From NCBI RefSeq assembly GCF_904848625.1, contig NZ_CAJHCP010000009.1, positions 310,001-374,000 on the forward strand: a DNA stretch of 64,000 nt, in the 5' to 3' direction. Each line of letters begins with the position of its first letter. The first letter of the stretch is position 1. The position numbers were made by a program, and so were the translations under genes. Source of the DNA: Paraburkholderia metrosideri. GTDB lineage: Bacteria > Pseudomonadota > Gammaproteobacteria > Burkholderiales > Burkholderiaceae. Positions 27,240 to 37,992 of this stretch are shown here, piece by piece. The notes under the pieces are model-generated. The model did no database searches, was not told the origin of the DNA, and saw only the letters and a program-made list of their open reading frames with translations.

Positions 27240-28574
27240 ATGATGCCAACCCTTGAAACGACGACCGCCCGAGGTGCCCCTTTCGACAGATTGAGCGCGA
27301 GCCAATGGCGGCTCATCATTCTTGCCAGTCTGGGCGGCGCGCTGGAGTTCTACGACTTTGTCGTCTATGGCGTGTTTGCGCAGTTCATCGGACGCGCGTT
27401 CTTCTCGATGCTCGATCCGACCATGGCGTTGCTGCTGTCGTTCGCCGTGTTCGCCATCGGCTATCTATCGAGGCCGATTGGCGGCGCCGTGTTGAGCTGG
27501 TTCGGTGATCGCTACGGACGGCGGCGCGTATTTATCGTGTCCGTGATCGTCGTGTCGCTCTCGACAATCGGCATGGGTCTCGTCCCCACTTACGCCAGTT
27601 GGGGCATTGCCGCTACTGTGACGATGGTGCTGCTGCGTTTGATTCAGGGTTTCTGTCTGGGCGGCGAATTGCCGGGCTCGATTACCTATGTGGTCGAGAC
27701 CGTGCCGCGCAGGGCCGGCTTTGTCTGCGGGATCGTGTTCTTTTGCGTGAATTCCGGTGTGCTGCTGGCGGCAGCCGTGAACCTCGGCGTACACGCGATC
27801 CTCGCCCCGGACGACGTGGCCGCGTACGGCTGGCGGATCGCATTTATCTTCGGCGGGTTGATCGGTCTGCTCGGCTTCTGGCTACGTCGCAAGCTCGAAG
27901 AGACGCCGGAATTCGCGCAGATGAAAAACATGTCCTCGAAGCATCCATTTGCCGAACTGATGCGTGACTATTGGCGCCCAGTACTGATCGGCGTGCTGAC
28001 AACCGCCGCGACCGCTGCTTATAACGGCCTGTTGTTCGCGCACATGCCCGCTTATCTCGACAAGGTGTTGCACTATGATCCGCGCCAGGTCGCACTCGGC
28101 CAGAATGTCGCGCTGGCGACGGCGTCAATCGGGATTCTGCTGGTTGGACGGCTCGGGGACAGTGTGGCGCGGCGTCATCTGATGCGCGCGGGCGCGGCGC
28201 TGCTGATCGTGCTGACCATGCCGTTCTATCACGCGGCTGTGGGCCATCGAATCGATCTGATCGCGCTGATGTTTGTTGGCGGACTGGGCGCCGCGCTTAT
28301 CAACGGGACCTTCGCCTGCATCATTGCCGACATGTTTCCCACTCGCGTGCGTTTCAGCGGGGTCGCGCTGGCTTTCAATCTGAGCTTTACCATTTTTAGC
28401 GGGACGGCGCCGCTCGTCGGGACCTGGCTGATCAAGCGGACTGGCGACGCTGCGGCACCAGGTTACTTCATGGTGGCGTGTGCGGTGCTGACACTCGTGG
28501 CGACCTTCGGGTTGAAGTCTTTGAGTGGACGGATTGGCGAGCCGGGCTTGGTAGCGGCTTCAGGTGGGCGCTGA
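27240..28574 (+). CDS. MFS transporter, metabolite:H+ symporter family
   Basis: Membrane protein of 444 residues. GGALEFYDFVVYGVFAQFIG near residue 34, the loop GDRYGRRRVF, and RLIQGFCLGGELPGSITYVVE are hallmarks of the metabolite:H+ symporter family (ShiA, KgtP, ProP relatives), distinct from the ACS transporter opening this operon. An AGGAGA lies directly upstream of the ATGATG; either ATG (27240 or 27243) could be used. The cargo is likely an organic acid. Two unlike transporters in a single sugar-acid operon may serve uptake of related compounds or one uptake and one exchange. Confidence 0.88.
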   Translation: MMPTLETTTARGAPFDRLSASQWRLIILASLGGALEFYDFVVYGVFAQFIGRAFFSMLDPTMALLLSFAVFAIGYLSRPIGGAVLSWFGDRYGRRRVFIVSVIVVSLSTIGMGLVPTYASWGIAATVTMVLLRLIQGFCLGGELPGSITYVVETVPRRAGFVCGIVFFCVNSGVLLAAAVNLGVHAILAPDDVAAYGWRIAFIFGGLIGLLGFWLRRKLEETPEFAQMKNMSSKHPFAELMRDYWRPVLIGVLTTAATAAYNGLLFAHMPAYLDKVLHYDPRQVALGQNVALATASIGILLVGRLGDSVARRHLMRAGAALLIVLTMPFYHAAVGHRIDLIALMFVGGLGAALINGTFACIIADMFPTRVRFSGVALAFNLSFTIFSGTAPLVGTWLIKRTGDAAAPGYFMVACAVLTLVATFGLKSLSGRIGEPGLVAASGGR

Positions 28575-28626
28575 TTAACCGGTTGCGTGGCCAGTTCAAC
28601 GCTGCGCCCGCTACCTTGCAATTACC

Positions 28627-29007
28627 TCATTTACCGCGCGAACCGCTGCGCTTCTCACCAAGAGCCTTGACGATGACTTTCGTCGGAGCGCTGGTCGCAA
28701 GCTGTGAAATGTCTTCAAGGTGAACCCAGCGGCACCGGGAGATCTCGTTGCTTGCCCGGGCCTTGGCTCGCTTTGAGACGTCACAGTAAAAGACGTGATG
28801 GTGCTTTTGCGCTCCGCGAAACTGAAAGAGATACTTGGCCGATTTGCCGGAGAGGCGTGTCTCTTCCTTGAGTTCGCGAAGTGCGGCGTCTGACAGATGT
28901 TCACCATGCTTGAGGATTCCACCCGGCAACGCCCATTTCGACTGACTTCGAGCGACCAGCAGAATTCGCTTACCTCGACGGCAGATCACGGTGGCGCGTT
29001 TCTTCAA
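28627..29007 (-). CDS. NUDIX hydrolase
   Basis: Small NUDIX protein of 126 residues. The Nudix box occupies about residues 28-50: GGILKHGEHLSDAALRELKE followed by ETRL. It matches GX5EX7REUXEEXGU except that the late glycine is arginine; the metal-binding RE and EE residues are kept. NUDIX enzymes hydrolyse nucleoside diphosphate derivatives, and short members often clean up damaged nucleotides or act on diphosphoinositol and polyphosphate substrates. It is divergent from a CHAD-domain gene across 243 bp, as in several proteobacteria. Substrate unknown. Confidence 0.9.
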   Translation of the reverse strand: MKKRATVICRRGKRILLVARSQSKWALPGGILKHGEHLSDAALRELKEETRLSGKSAKYLFQFRGAQKHHHVFYCDVSKRAKARASNEISRCRWVHLEDISQLATSAPTKVIVKALGEKRSGSRGK

Positions 29008-29250
29008 ACCGAACTCCTATTTCTGTTCTTTGTATTTTGGGGCGCGTTTGCTGCGCCAGCGTTTCGGGCGCGTGCTGCTATCGAAATCCTAATACAGAAC
29101 AGCAGAGGAGCGGACATGTTCTGCTTCCCGTGCGATGCAGACGTCACATTTTCAATACGCTTCATCAAAACGTCACAGAGGCCGCTGGGCTCTCTGAGCA
29201 GTGTGCTATGGTCTGGGCAAACCGCATTGTTCGTCTGACTTGAGGCTTAA

Positions 29251-30162
29251 ATGGATATGGACGGTGACTGGCCTTTGCCACGGCCGAACACGCTCATCAA
29301 GGTCGGCCGAAGACTGCCCGGCTCCGCACTCACAGGAACAAGTTCGATTGCCAGCACCTTCTCATCTTTGGCGACGCCGGTAATAGTCGATGCAGTCCAG
29401 AGAGCGAAAGAGCTAGCCACAAAAAGCGATGCCGAGGGTTTTCATCAGCTTAGGATCTCCTTCAGAAAGCTTCGGGCTTTATATTGGGCATATTCCCCCT
29501 ACCTCGGAGAAGAGGTGACAGCGCACGCCACCGAAGAATTCAGGCAGCTTGCTGAGGTGGCTGGCGGAACGCGCGATTGGGACATCGCAGGCGAACTGCT
29601 GGAAGTTGCCAAAGAGAAGCGTGCATCCATCGAACTGCTTGTGACCGCTGCGCGCGAGAAGCGCGCCCAGGCAGTGGTACATAGCCAGACAGTGATCAGC
29701 GGCGTTGACGTCGAGGCGTTTCTGAACGACGTGCTGCTTCGTGCACAAACCACGCTGGAGTCGAGGTGCAACGATCTTCCCATTCGCGCGTTTGCCGAGG
29801 AGCGCGTTCGTCTGGCGCAACGTGCACTTAAAAAACGAAGCAGGCGCGCAGCACGTAGCGAGAGCGTCGCCGAGGAAGAGCTTCACGACGTGCGCAAGGC
29901 CGGCAAAAAACTGAGGTACCTGCTCGAGTTTTTTCAACCTGTTATCAAAGGCGAGTACGGTCGCAAGATCAAGGAGTTGGCGTCCGTGCAGGACAAGCTG
30001 GGGCAGTTCAACGACATTGCCGCAAGCGAGGCTTTGATCCGCAGCACGACATTCAACGAGGTTCCGCCCGAGGTCGTGCTGGAATCCCTGCAATGGTTAG
30101 AAAAACAGAAGTGCCGACGAATGCGTGCAGCATCGCGGCGGGTTCGCGCTATGGGGGGCTGA
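29251..30162 (+). CDS. CHAD domain protein, polyphosphate-associated
   Basis: Protein of 303 residues consisting largely of a CHAD alpha-helical domain. Conserved HQLRISFRKLRALYWAYSPYL near residue 66 and LHDVRKAGKKLRYLLEFF near residue 210 provide the paired histidines and basic residues of this family. CHAD domains bind inorganic polyphosphate granules. No N-terminal CYTH (triphosphatase) domain is present; the first 40 residues look unstructured. The ATG follows TTGAGG. It is divergent from a NUDIX gene. Confidence 0.9.
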   Translation: MDMDGDWPLPRPNTLIKVGRRLPGSALTGTSSIASTFSSLATPVIVDAVQRAKELATKSDAEGFHQLRISFRKLRALYWAYSPYLGEEVTAHATEEFRQLAEVAGGTRDWDIAGELLEVAKEKRASIELLVTAAREKRAQAVVHSQTVISGVDVEAFLNDVLLRAQTTLESRCNDLPIRAFAEERVRLAQRALKKRSRRAARSESVAEEELHDVRKAGKKLRYLLEFFQPVIKGEYGRKIKELASVQDKLGQFNDIAASEALIRSTTFNEVPPEVVLESLQWLEKQKCRRMRAASRRVRAMGG

Positions 30163-30274
30163 GACTGGCGCGATCTAAGAGGCTGAGTGCCTCATGAGGG
30201 CATCCACGCTGACGCCGTCTTACCGGGCGCTTCCGGGCGCGGTGCCATTGTCCAGAAATCAACTACGCTCGCCT

Positions 30275-30973
30275 TCACCGCGCGTTGTGCATCCGCTCAC
30301 GCATTGCCCGGCAATGATTCACCAGATTCTCCTGCGTGACGACGTAGCGTTTCAGCGGCGTGTCGATGTCGTAGAAATAAATGCTCGCAATGAATCCATA
30401 CAGTCCCGCATCGGTGCTCGACGGCTCTGCACCGAAGATGAATGGGCCTTCACCGAGTAAGTGCGAGATCGCGCGTAGATCTGCCAGCCCGCGAGCGTAC
30501 GCAGCCTCCGGTTCGTAACGGCCGATGCCCTGATAGCGATAGCGCTCGAAGTTGTAGAGGCGTGCGTGGTCGAGTACTCCGACAGTGAGTTCGGGGTGTT
30601 GCGCGAGCAGCGCATCCCGGAAGCTGGGCCAGAAGCGGTCGTCGCGCCAACGTGAATACGACATGACCCAATAGAGGTCGTCCAGTGTGCGCCGCAACAG
30701 CAGATCAATAGTCTGTTGTTTCGCGCTGAACGCATCGTCCAACTGCAATCCGTAACGATGTTTCAGATGCGCAATAATCGCATCGCTGTCGCCGATAATA
30801 TCGCCGTCGTCATCGAGATACGGCAGTTGCCCGCGCGGCGCAGCGCTCGTGTCGAGTACATGTCGATGCTCGAATGGCAGTCCGTTCATGGTCAGAAACG
30901 CGAAAACTTTTAGCCCGTAGGGATTGTTGTCTTCAAGACCGAAAAGCTGCGGATATGAGTAGAGTGTGATCAT
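30275..30973 (-). CDS. glutathione S-transferase family protein, metaxin-like
   Basis: Protein of 232 residues with a thioredoxin-like N-terminal domain (ITLYSYPQLFGLEDNNPYGLKVFAFL, then RGQLPYLDDDGDIIGDSDAI around residue 48) and an all-helical C-terminal domain ending in the KRYVVTQENLVNHCRAMRER segment. This arrangement resembles the Faxc/metaxin-like GST branch found in bacteria. The start at 30973 is chosen because AGAAGGCGAC precedes it; the frame continues 15 codons upstream without family features. The physiological substrate is unknown. It is convergent with the CHAD gene. Confidence 0.85.
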   Translation of the reverse strand: MITLYSYPQLFGLEDNNPYGLKVFAFLTMNGLPFEHRHVLDTSAAPRGQLPYLDDDGDIIGDSDAIIAHLKHRYGLQLDDAFSAKQQTIDLLLRRTLDDLYWVMSYSRWRDDRFWPSFRDALLAQHPELTVGVLDHARLYNFERYRYQGIGRYEPEAAYARGLADLRAISHLLGEGPFIFGAEPSSTDAGLYGFIASIYFYDIDTPLKRYVVTQENLVNHCRAMRERMHNAR

Positions 30974-31445
30974 GTCGCCTTCTGGTGTCTTGGTGCTGTT
31001 GCGTTTGCGGGCCGTCAACGCCTATCGGAAGATACGCATCACGATGCTTCATTCGGTTTGCGTTATAGAGCCCTCTGCGCCGGATACCAACCCGTGAATC
31101 TGATGGCAACCTATAGCGTGACGATCGTGATCACGACGCCGACCGGGTGCGGCACCATCGGCATAGAAGTCGTCAGCAGGTGAGGAGGGGTCGGCCATCG
31201 GGTCAGTTCGCGAACTTTGAGCGTAGCATTCATCGAGCCGGTTGCCATAAAAACCTTGAAGGTGTCCAACGCACGCGAGCCTTCCCGAACGATGCACATC
31301 GTGCGCCAGGATCATTATTGACGGTGGCTGGACGTTGCCGGCACAGCATAGAAGCCGGGTCGTCCGAACGTTGACTCAACGCCATTTGCGCTTCGCCTGA
31401 AGCGCGGGATGGCAACGGTATGGATCCCTTACCACGGAGCTTTCC
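30974..31445. other. about 470 bp without a recognised gene
   Basis: A minus-strand frame (31111-31299) has plausible protein composition but no recognised family, and no ribosome-binding site was seen. The rest looks non-coding. It separates the GST gene from the FAD monooxygenase gene, whose promoter must lie here. Confidence 0.4.
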
Positions 31446-32924
31446 ATGAACCAGATTCTCTCTAAAAAAGTGCTTATTATTGGCGCTGGCCCGGTCGGGT
31501 TGACCCTGGCAATTGAGCTCACGCGTTTCGGCGTCCCCGTTCAGATCATCGACAAGGCGCCCGAGCGCACCGACAAGTCGAAAGCGCTAGTCGTGTGGAG
31601 CCGGACGCTCGAGCTTCTCGACCGCCAGCCGGGCGGCTCCGCCCCGTTTATCGACGCGGGCTTCAAAGCAAACGCGCTGAGCTTCCTTTCCGGCGACAAA
31701 TTGATCGGGCGCGTCACCATGGACGCGGTCGCCACGCCCTATCCGTTTGCGCTGATGCTCCCGCAAGCCGATACCGAGAGAATCCTGGAGGAACGTCTGG
31801 CGTCTCTCGGCGTAACAGTGCAAAGGAGCACGGAAGCAGTCAGTCTTTCATTGCGCGACGATGGCGCAGATGTCGTGCTGCGCCTGCCTGATGGACACGA
31901 AGAGAACGCGTCGGCCGATTGGGTGATGGGTTGCGACGGCGCGCATAGTCTCGTGCGCCACACCGTTGGCGCAACGTTCGACGGCAGCACCATGGAGAGC
32001 GACTGGATTCTCGCCGACGTCCACGTGCGCGGCTATCCCGTGCCGGACACTGAAGCCACGGTCTACTGGCACGAGGACGGGGCGTTCGTCATCTTCCCGA
32101 TTTCGCCAGGGCGTTATCGCCTTCTCGCAGACATGCCGCCGTCCGGCGACGCCCATCCGCCGACACCCACGCTGGAGCAGTTGCAGACCCTGATCGACCG
32201 GCGTGGGCCACAGGGCATGACTGCCTTTGACCCGATCTGGCTAACGGGCTTCCGCATCAACGGGCGCAAGGTTACGCAATACCGGTGGGGACGCGCGTTT
32301 CTTTGCGGCGACGCTGCGCACGTTCACAGTCCGGCGGGCGGTCAAGGGATGAACACCGGCATGCAGGACGCCTTCAACCTTGCATGGAAACTGGCGCTGT
32401 TCATGCAGGGTCGCGCGGCTGAAGCGTTGATCGACAGTTTCAGTCCTGAGCGCAGCTATGTCGGCGATCAGGTTCTCAAGAACGCGGAACGCCTGACCCT
32501 CGTCGGAACTACGAGAAACCCGGTCGCGCGCACGGTGAGAGATGTGGTCGGCCATTTGATGCTCGGTCTCGCCCCAGTCCAGAACCTGCTCGCGGACACC
32601 ATGACGGAGGTTACGATCGGCTATCCCGAGAGCCCGCTCAACGCAGGGTCTGCGTCTGGACTGGATGGTCCGGAACCCGGTCAGAGAATCCTGGACGATC
32701 AGCTGTTTGGCGCCGGCAGCGAACCACGCTTCGCTCTGCTGGCTTCCGGCACGCCCGCGCTGGATCTGATCGACCGGTATGCGGACGTACTTGAGGCGGA
32801 GCTTCGCACGCCGCCCGATCCGGAAGGCGTCTGGCTGATCCGGCCAGACGGGTATGTTGCGGCTGTCGCGAGGCTCAGCGATCTGTCCGCGATCAAGAAC
32901 GCTTTGACTTTGTTGACCCCGTAG
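31446..32924 (+). CDS. FAD-dependent aromatic monooxygenase (PheA/TfdB family)
   Basis: Flavoprotein hydroxylase of 492 residues. The ADP-binding motif GAGPVGLTLAIEL is near residue 13, the DG motif MGCDGAHSLVRHTVG near 161, and the second FAD motif FLCGDAAHVHSPAGGQGMNT near 285, followed by GMQDAFNLAWKLAL. A C-terminal thioredoxin-like domain covers about residues 400-490. The family inserts one oxygen into phenols or polyketide rings using NAD(P)H. CGGAG precedes the start. It stands alone between a GST gene and a TetR gene, so no pathway can be read from the context. Confidence 0.9.
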   Translation: MNQILSKKVLIIGAGPVGLTLAIELTRFGVPVQIIDKAPERTDKSKALVVWSRTLELLDRQPGGSAPFIDAGFKANALSFLSGDKLIGRVTMDAVATPYPFALMLPQADTERILEERLASLGVTVQRSTEAVSLSLRDDGADVVLRLPDGHEENASADWVMGCDGAHSLVRHTVGATFDGSTMESDWILADVHVRGYPVPDTEATVYWHEDGAFVIFPISPGRYRLLADMPPSGDAHPPTPTLEQLQTLIDRRGPQGMTAFDPIWLTGFRINGRKVTQYRWGRAFLCGDAAHVHSPAGGQGMNTGMQDAFNLAWKLALFMQGRAAEALIDSFSPERSYVGDQVLKNAERLTLVGTTRNPVARTVRDVVGHLMLGLAPVQNLLADTMTEVTIGYPESPLNAGSASGLDGPEPGQRILDDQLFGAGSEPRFALLASGTPALDLIDRYADVLEAELRTPPDPEGVWLIRPDGYVAAVARLSDLSAIKNALTLLTP

Positions 32925-33126
32925 CCGAAAGAAGGCTCACATCATCGTCGACATCGCCTTTGGTGAGCGACGCGGCGAAAACTCAGACATGCGCGTCAGC
33001 GTCTCCACGTCACGGCGCCTATCTTTTCGTGCTTAAAGGCGCGGCAGAATGCGCCGGCGTACTGCTGTCGACTCGAGACGACAGGGCACTCAATCCTGTG
33101 TGACGGCAAACCCGGGACCTCAGCGA

Positions 33127-33744
33127 TTAACTGGCCCGGGTTCGTCTGGCCGGCTTGATAAGCCTGTCGACGGCGCCATTTGTGACGTTCTTGAAGAGCA
33201 TGGCGTTGCCATAAGCCCGTGCGGCCAGCATCGCACCATAAACCAGCGATACCAGCATCTCCGCCTGCGCCTCGACCGAAGAATCCAGCTTGAACAGATT
33301 GTCTTTCACTCCCGTTTCGAGCACGTGTTCAAGCCAGACAGTCAGGTTCTCGAAATGCGCTTTCACCTCGCGGGCCACTTCTTCGGGTAACGCGGGAAGT
33401 TCAGCGCCAAGCATGCCAGCTACGCAAAACGGCGCGCTATCGTCTGCGATACAACGCTCCCAGTAGCCGATATAGGCGCGTAACTGCGCAAGTGCATCTG
33501 CGCCACCTTCTCGTGACACTGCCATTTCAGCGTCAAACATGTCGCGTGACTGTTTCACCACCGCGATCACCAGATCGGCTTTCGCGGGAAAGTGGTGATG
33601 AATACTCGCCTTGCGAATCTCGATCGCATCGGCCACATCGGCATAGCTAAATCCACTGTAGCCGCGACGCATGATGAGTTGTCGGCCCGCGTCGAGAATC
33701 CTGCTCGCGGTGCCTTCTCCTGTCGCTGTCATTTTCCCTACCAT
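33127..33744 (-). CDS. TetR/AcrR family transcriptional regulator
   Basis: Protein of about 205 residues. The N-terminal TetR helix-turn-helix is ILDAGRQLIMRRGYSGFSYADVADA, followed by KASIHHHFPAKADLVIAVV; the C-terminal ligand domain is helical. An internal ATG at 33732 is an alternative start with AGGGA before it. It is divergent from a secreted alpha/beta hydrolase gene, and between them lies a 32-bp perfect palindrome that is a natural operator. It probably represses both itself and the hydrolase until a small ligand binds. Confidence 0.92.
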   Translation of the reverse strand: MVGKMTATGEGTASRILDAGRQLIMRRGYSGFSYADVADAIEIRKASIHHHFPAKADLVIAVVKQSRDMFDAEMAVSREGGADALAQLRAYIGYWERCIADDSAPFCVAGMLGAELPALPEEVAREVKAHFENLTVWLEHVLETGVKDNLFKLDSSVEAQAEMLVSLVYGAMLAARAYGNAMLFKNVTNGAVDRLIKPARRTRAS

Positions 33745-33815
33745 CTAGTCGGTTGAATATTTCTGAAGTCTACGTGCAGTGGGGGCAAATATCCAGCCCG
33801 TAAAAAGTTCTTGCC

Positions 33816-33847
33816 ATGTAGCCATCCTACTAGTAGGATGGCTACAT
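33816..33847. promoter_or_regulatory. 32-bp perfect palindrome, probable TetR operator
   Basis: The half-site ATGTAGCCATCCTACT is followed immediately by its exact reverse complement, centred on ACTAGT. It sits in the 160-bp region between the TetR gene and the secreted hydrolase gene, 57 bp before the hydrolase start. There is no T-tract, so a terminator role is unlikely. TetR dimers bind such dyads, often two dimers per long operator. Confidence 0.75.
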
Positions 33848-33904
33848 CGATGAGCAAGACGCTTCGTCGAACTCAAACCCTGACTGATCCTTTGGAGCCT
33901 GAAA

Positions 33905-34675
33905 ATGAAAGCAGCCTCGTCCGTCACGCGTATCGCCGCAGCACTCGCCCTTTCTGTCGCCGCTTTGGGTTCGCAAGCCGCGATAGCCGCACCGGTCAAA
34001 AATATCGTCCTCGTTCATGGCTATTTCGCCGATGGTTCGGGCTGGCAGGCGGTGTCGAAAATTTTGACACGCGACGGCTACAAGGTCTCCGTGGTTCAGG
34101 AACCGGAAACTTCGTTCGGTGACGACGTGAAGGCAACCACGCGGGTCGTCGATGCGCAGGACGGCCCGAGCATCCTCGTCGGCCATAGTTATGGTGGTGC
34201 AGTGGTGACCGAGGCGGGTAACGACGCGAAGGTGGCGGGCCTTGTGTACGTGGCGGCATTCCAGCCCGATGCCGGCGAAAGCCCGATGGAACTGGCAAAA
34301 AAGACGCCGGGCGCGAGCACGGCGATCAAGGCAACCGCAGACGGTTATCTGTATCTTGACCCGGCGCAGTTCCACGCTGATTTCGCGGCAGACTTGCCCG
34401 CCGCTGAAGCGAAGTTCATGGCTGCCTCGCAGGTAATGCCCGCTGCCCAGTCGTTTGGCGTGCCGATCACGACGCCGGCATGGAAGGCGAAACCGAGCTG
34501 GGCAGTTGTTGCAACCGCAGACCGCGCCATCAATCCCGATCTCGAACGTTTCATGGCAAAGCGCGCCGGGAGCACGACTGTCGAGATCAATTCGAGCCAC
34601 GTGGCCTATATGTCGCATCCTGCCGAAGTCGCCAAGTTGATCGAGCAGGCGGCAGAAAAGTCCAGTGCGGAATGA
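33905..34675 (+). CDS. exported alpha/beta hydrolase
   Basis: Protein of 256 residues with a clear Sec signal peptide (basic start, hydrophobic AAALALSVAALGSQAAIAA, cleavage probably near residue 29), so it acts in the periplasm or outside. The mature part is a small alpha/beta hydrolase: LVHGYFADGSGW near residue 36, nucleophile elbow GHSYGG at 93-98 (Ser95), and SSHVAYMSHP providing the histidine. It belongs to the same broad branch as the protein at 2313-3008 but keeps its serine. TTTGGAG lies upstream. It is divergent from a TetR gene with a palindromic operator, so expression is likely inducible. Substrate unknown. Confidence 0.9.
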   Translation: MKAASSVTRIAAALALSVAALGSQAAIAAPVKNIVLVHGYFADGSGWQAVSKILTRDGYKVSVVQEPETSFGDDVKATTRVVDAQDGPSILVGHSYGGAVVTEAGNDAKVAGLVYVAAFQPDAGESPMELAKKTPGASTAIKATADGYLYLDPAQFHADFAADLPAAEAKFMAASQVMPAAQSFGVPITTPAWKAKPSWAVVATADRAINPDLERFMAKRAGSTTVEINSSHVAYMSHPAEVAKLIEQAAEKSSAE

Positions 34676-34687
34676 TCGAATGTAGTA

Positions 34688-34722
34688 CGCCGCCTGAGAT
34701 CGTCAATGATGATCAGGCGGCG
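34688..34722 (+). terminator. hairpin after the exported hydrolase gene
   Basis: CGCCGCCTGA (34688-34697) pairs with TCAGGCGGCG (34713-34722), starting 13 bp after the hydrolase stop. No T-run follows, so it is a weak intrinsic terminator or mRNA-stabilising stem. Confidence 0.45.
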
Positions 34723-35122
34723 CAATCGCATTGCGTTGGTGGGTCTTGGGGTATTGATCCAAAACCATGCCTTTGAGAAAATCTCGTGCGGCGTTCGCGC
34801 CATCCACGTCGAATCTCTCATTGGTGCTGCTGTACCGCTTGGTTTGCCCAGCTAATGCACCGAAACAGTAGCCGCGGTTCGAGTGTTGAAGCAGCAGAAG
34901 TGGTTCGGTATCACGAGCCAGTTCGGTGAGTTCACGTGCAAGGGTGTTTCACGTCCATTCCTTTATCTCCGCTTTGCAGTAGGTAAGGGCACGCCGTCTA
35001 TACAGTGGCGGCATCAAGAACCGCGACCTGTCAGATCGGCAGCAGTCATTTCGACATTTCAGATTCCGATCGCACGCCGGTCTTGTCCAGAACATCGAGA
35101 CTCTCCATTTTCTTGCGCTTGC
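34723..35122. other. non-coding stretch
   Basis: No gene recognised on either strand. It leads into an aldehyde dehydrogenase relic and may be decayed coding DNA. Confidence 0.4.
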
Positions 35123-35285
35123 AGGCGGCTCGAAACGGGGATCATCTGGATCAATATAAACCGGACCCTGAGCTACATGAGCCCATTCGCCGGCCATGAA
35201 AGCTCAGCGCCCGGTCATGAAAACGGGATCGCTGCAATCTACGAATATCTGCGAACCAGCAACGTCTGGATAAGCACGGCAATAG
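35123..35285 (+). pseudogene. C-terminal relic of an aldehyde dehydrogenase
   Basis: The plus strand reads RRLETGIIWININRTLS, then SPFAGHESSAPGHENGIAAI and YEYLRTSNVWI. This matches the end of aldehyde dehydrogenases, where a tyrosine/tryptophan-rich WVN segment is followed by PFGGxxxSGxGRENG and a C-terminal EYL-VW block. The glycines of the canonical motif are partly replaced (SAPGHENG for SGxGRENG), and everything upstream, including the catalytic cysteine, is missing. It is a short pseudogene just before katG. Confidence 0.65.
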
Positions 35286-35528
35286 AAATACATAATTCAT
35301 TCGTGCCCGGCCAGACGCAACATTTCGATCCAATGTACTCATGTGCAAGCGCGGCGCGATCAAACGCAGAGTTCTCTGAATGATTAGCTGGAACAGTCGG
35401 TACTGTTATCGGCGCAATTGCAGAAAGCATACCGATTTCTCTGAGCACGAAAAAATCAGCATCGATCGTCTGTGGTGTGTCATCGGTAACAGGTATATTA
35501 GAAGACCCCACACGCGAATGGAGGAAAC

Positions 35529-37703
<2,175 letters not shown>

Positions 37704-37719
37704 TGGCGGTTTGATTCAT

Positions 37720-37762
37720 ACCCCGGCAAGTGGCTCGCGCTACTCGCCGGGGTTTATTTTTT
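37720..37762 (+). terminator. intrinsic terminator of katG
   Basis: ACCCCGGC (37720-37727) pairs with GCCGGGGT (37746-37753), followed by TTTATTTTTTT. It is a textbook hairpin plus T-tract 17 bp after the katG stop. Confidence 0.9.
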
Positions 37763-37992
37763 TGCGTTGTAGGCGTGCGATTTTTTCGCCCGCCGTCGTC
37801 GGTTGTCAGGCACGAGGTTGCGACTGAAGAACAACATCCCGTTCTGGCCGAGCCGGAGCGGACACGTACGACCGTAAAAGAACGGGTTCATCCGATTGCA
37901 TTATCGGCCCCCGCCAGACGTCCTCTGCCGCCACCAGTATCGCTTGCCGGACAACAACGCCCCGCAGGCCCTCGCTCGATACCGTGACAGCT

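Noticed and set aside
33745..33999. Minus-strand frame across the TetR/hydrolase divergent region
   Set aside because: Runs through the palindromic operator and the hydrolase signal peptide; no protein features.
35384..35528. OxyR-type binding site upstream of katG
   Set aside because: Some ATCGGT/GATAAC words are present, but they do not fit the four spaced ATAG-like elements, so no site is called.
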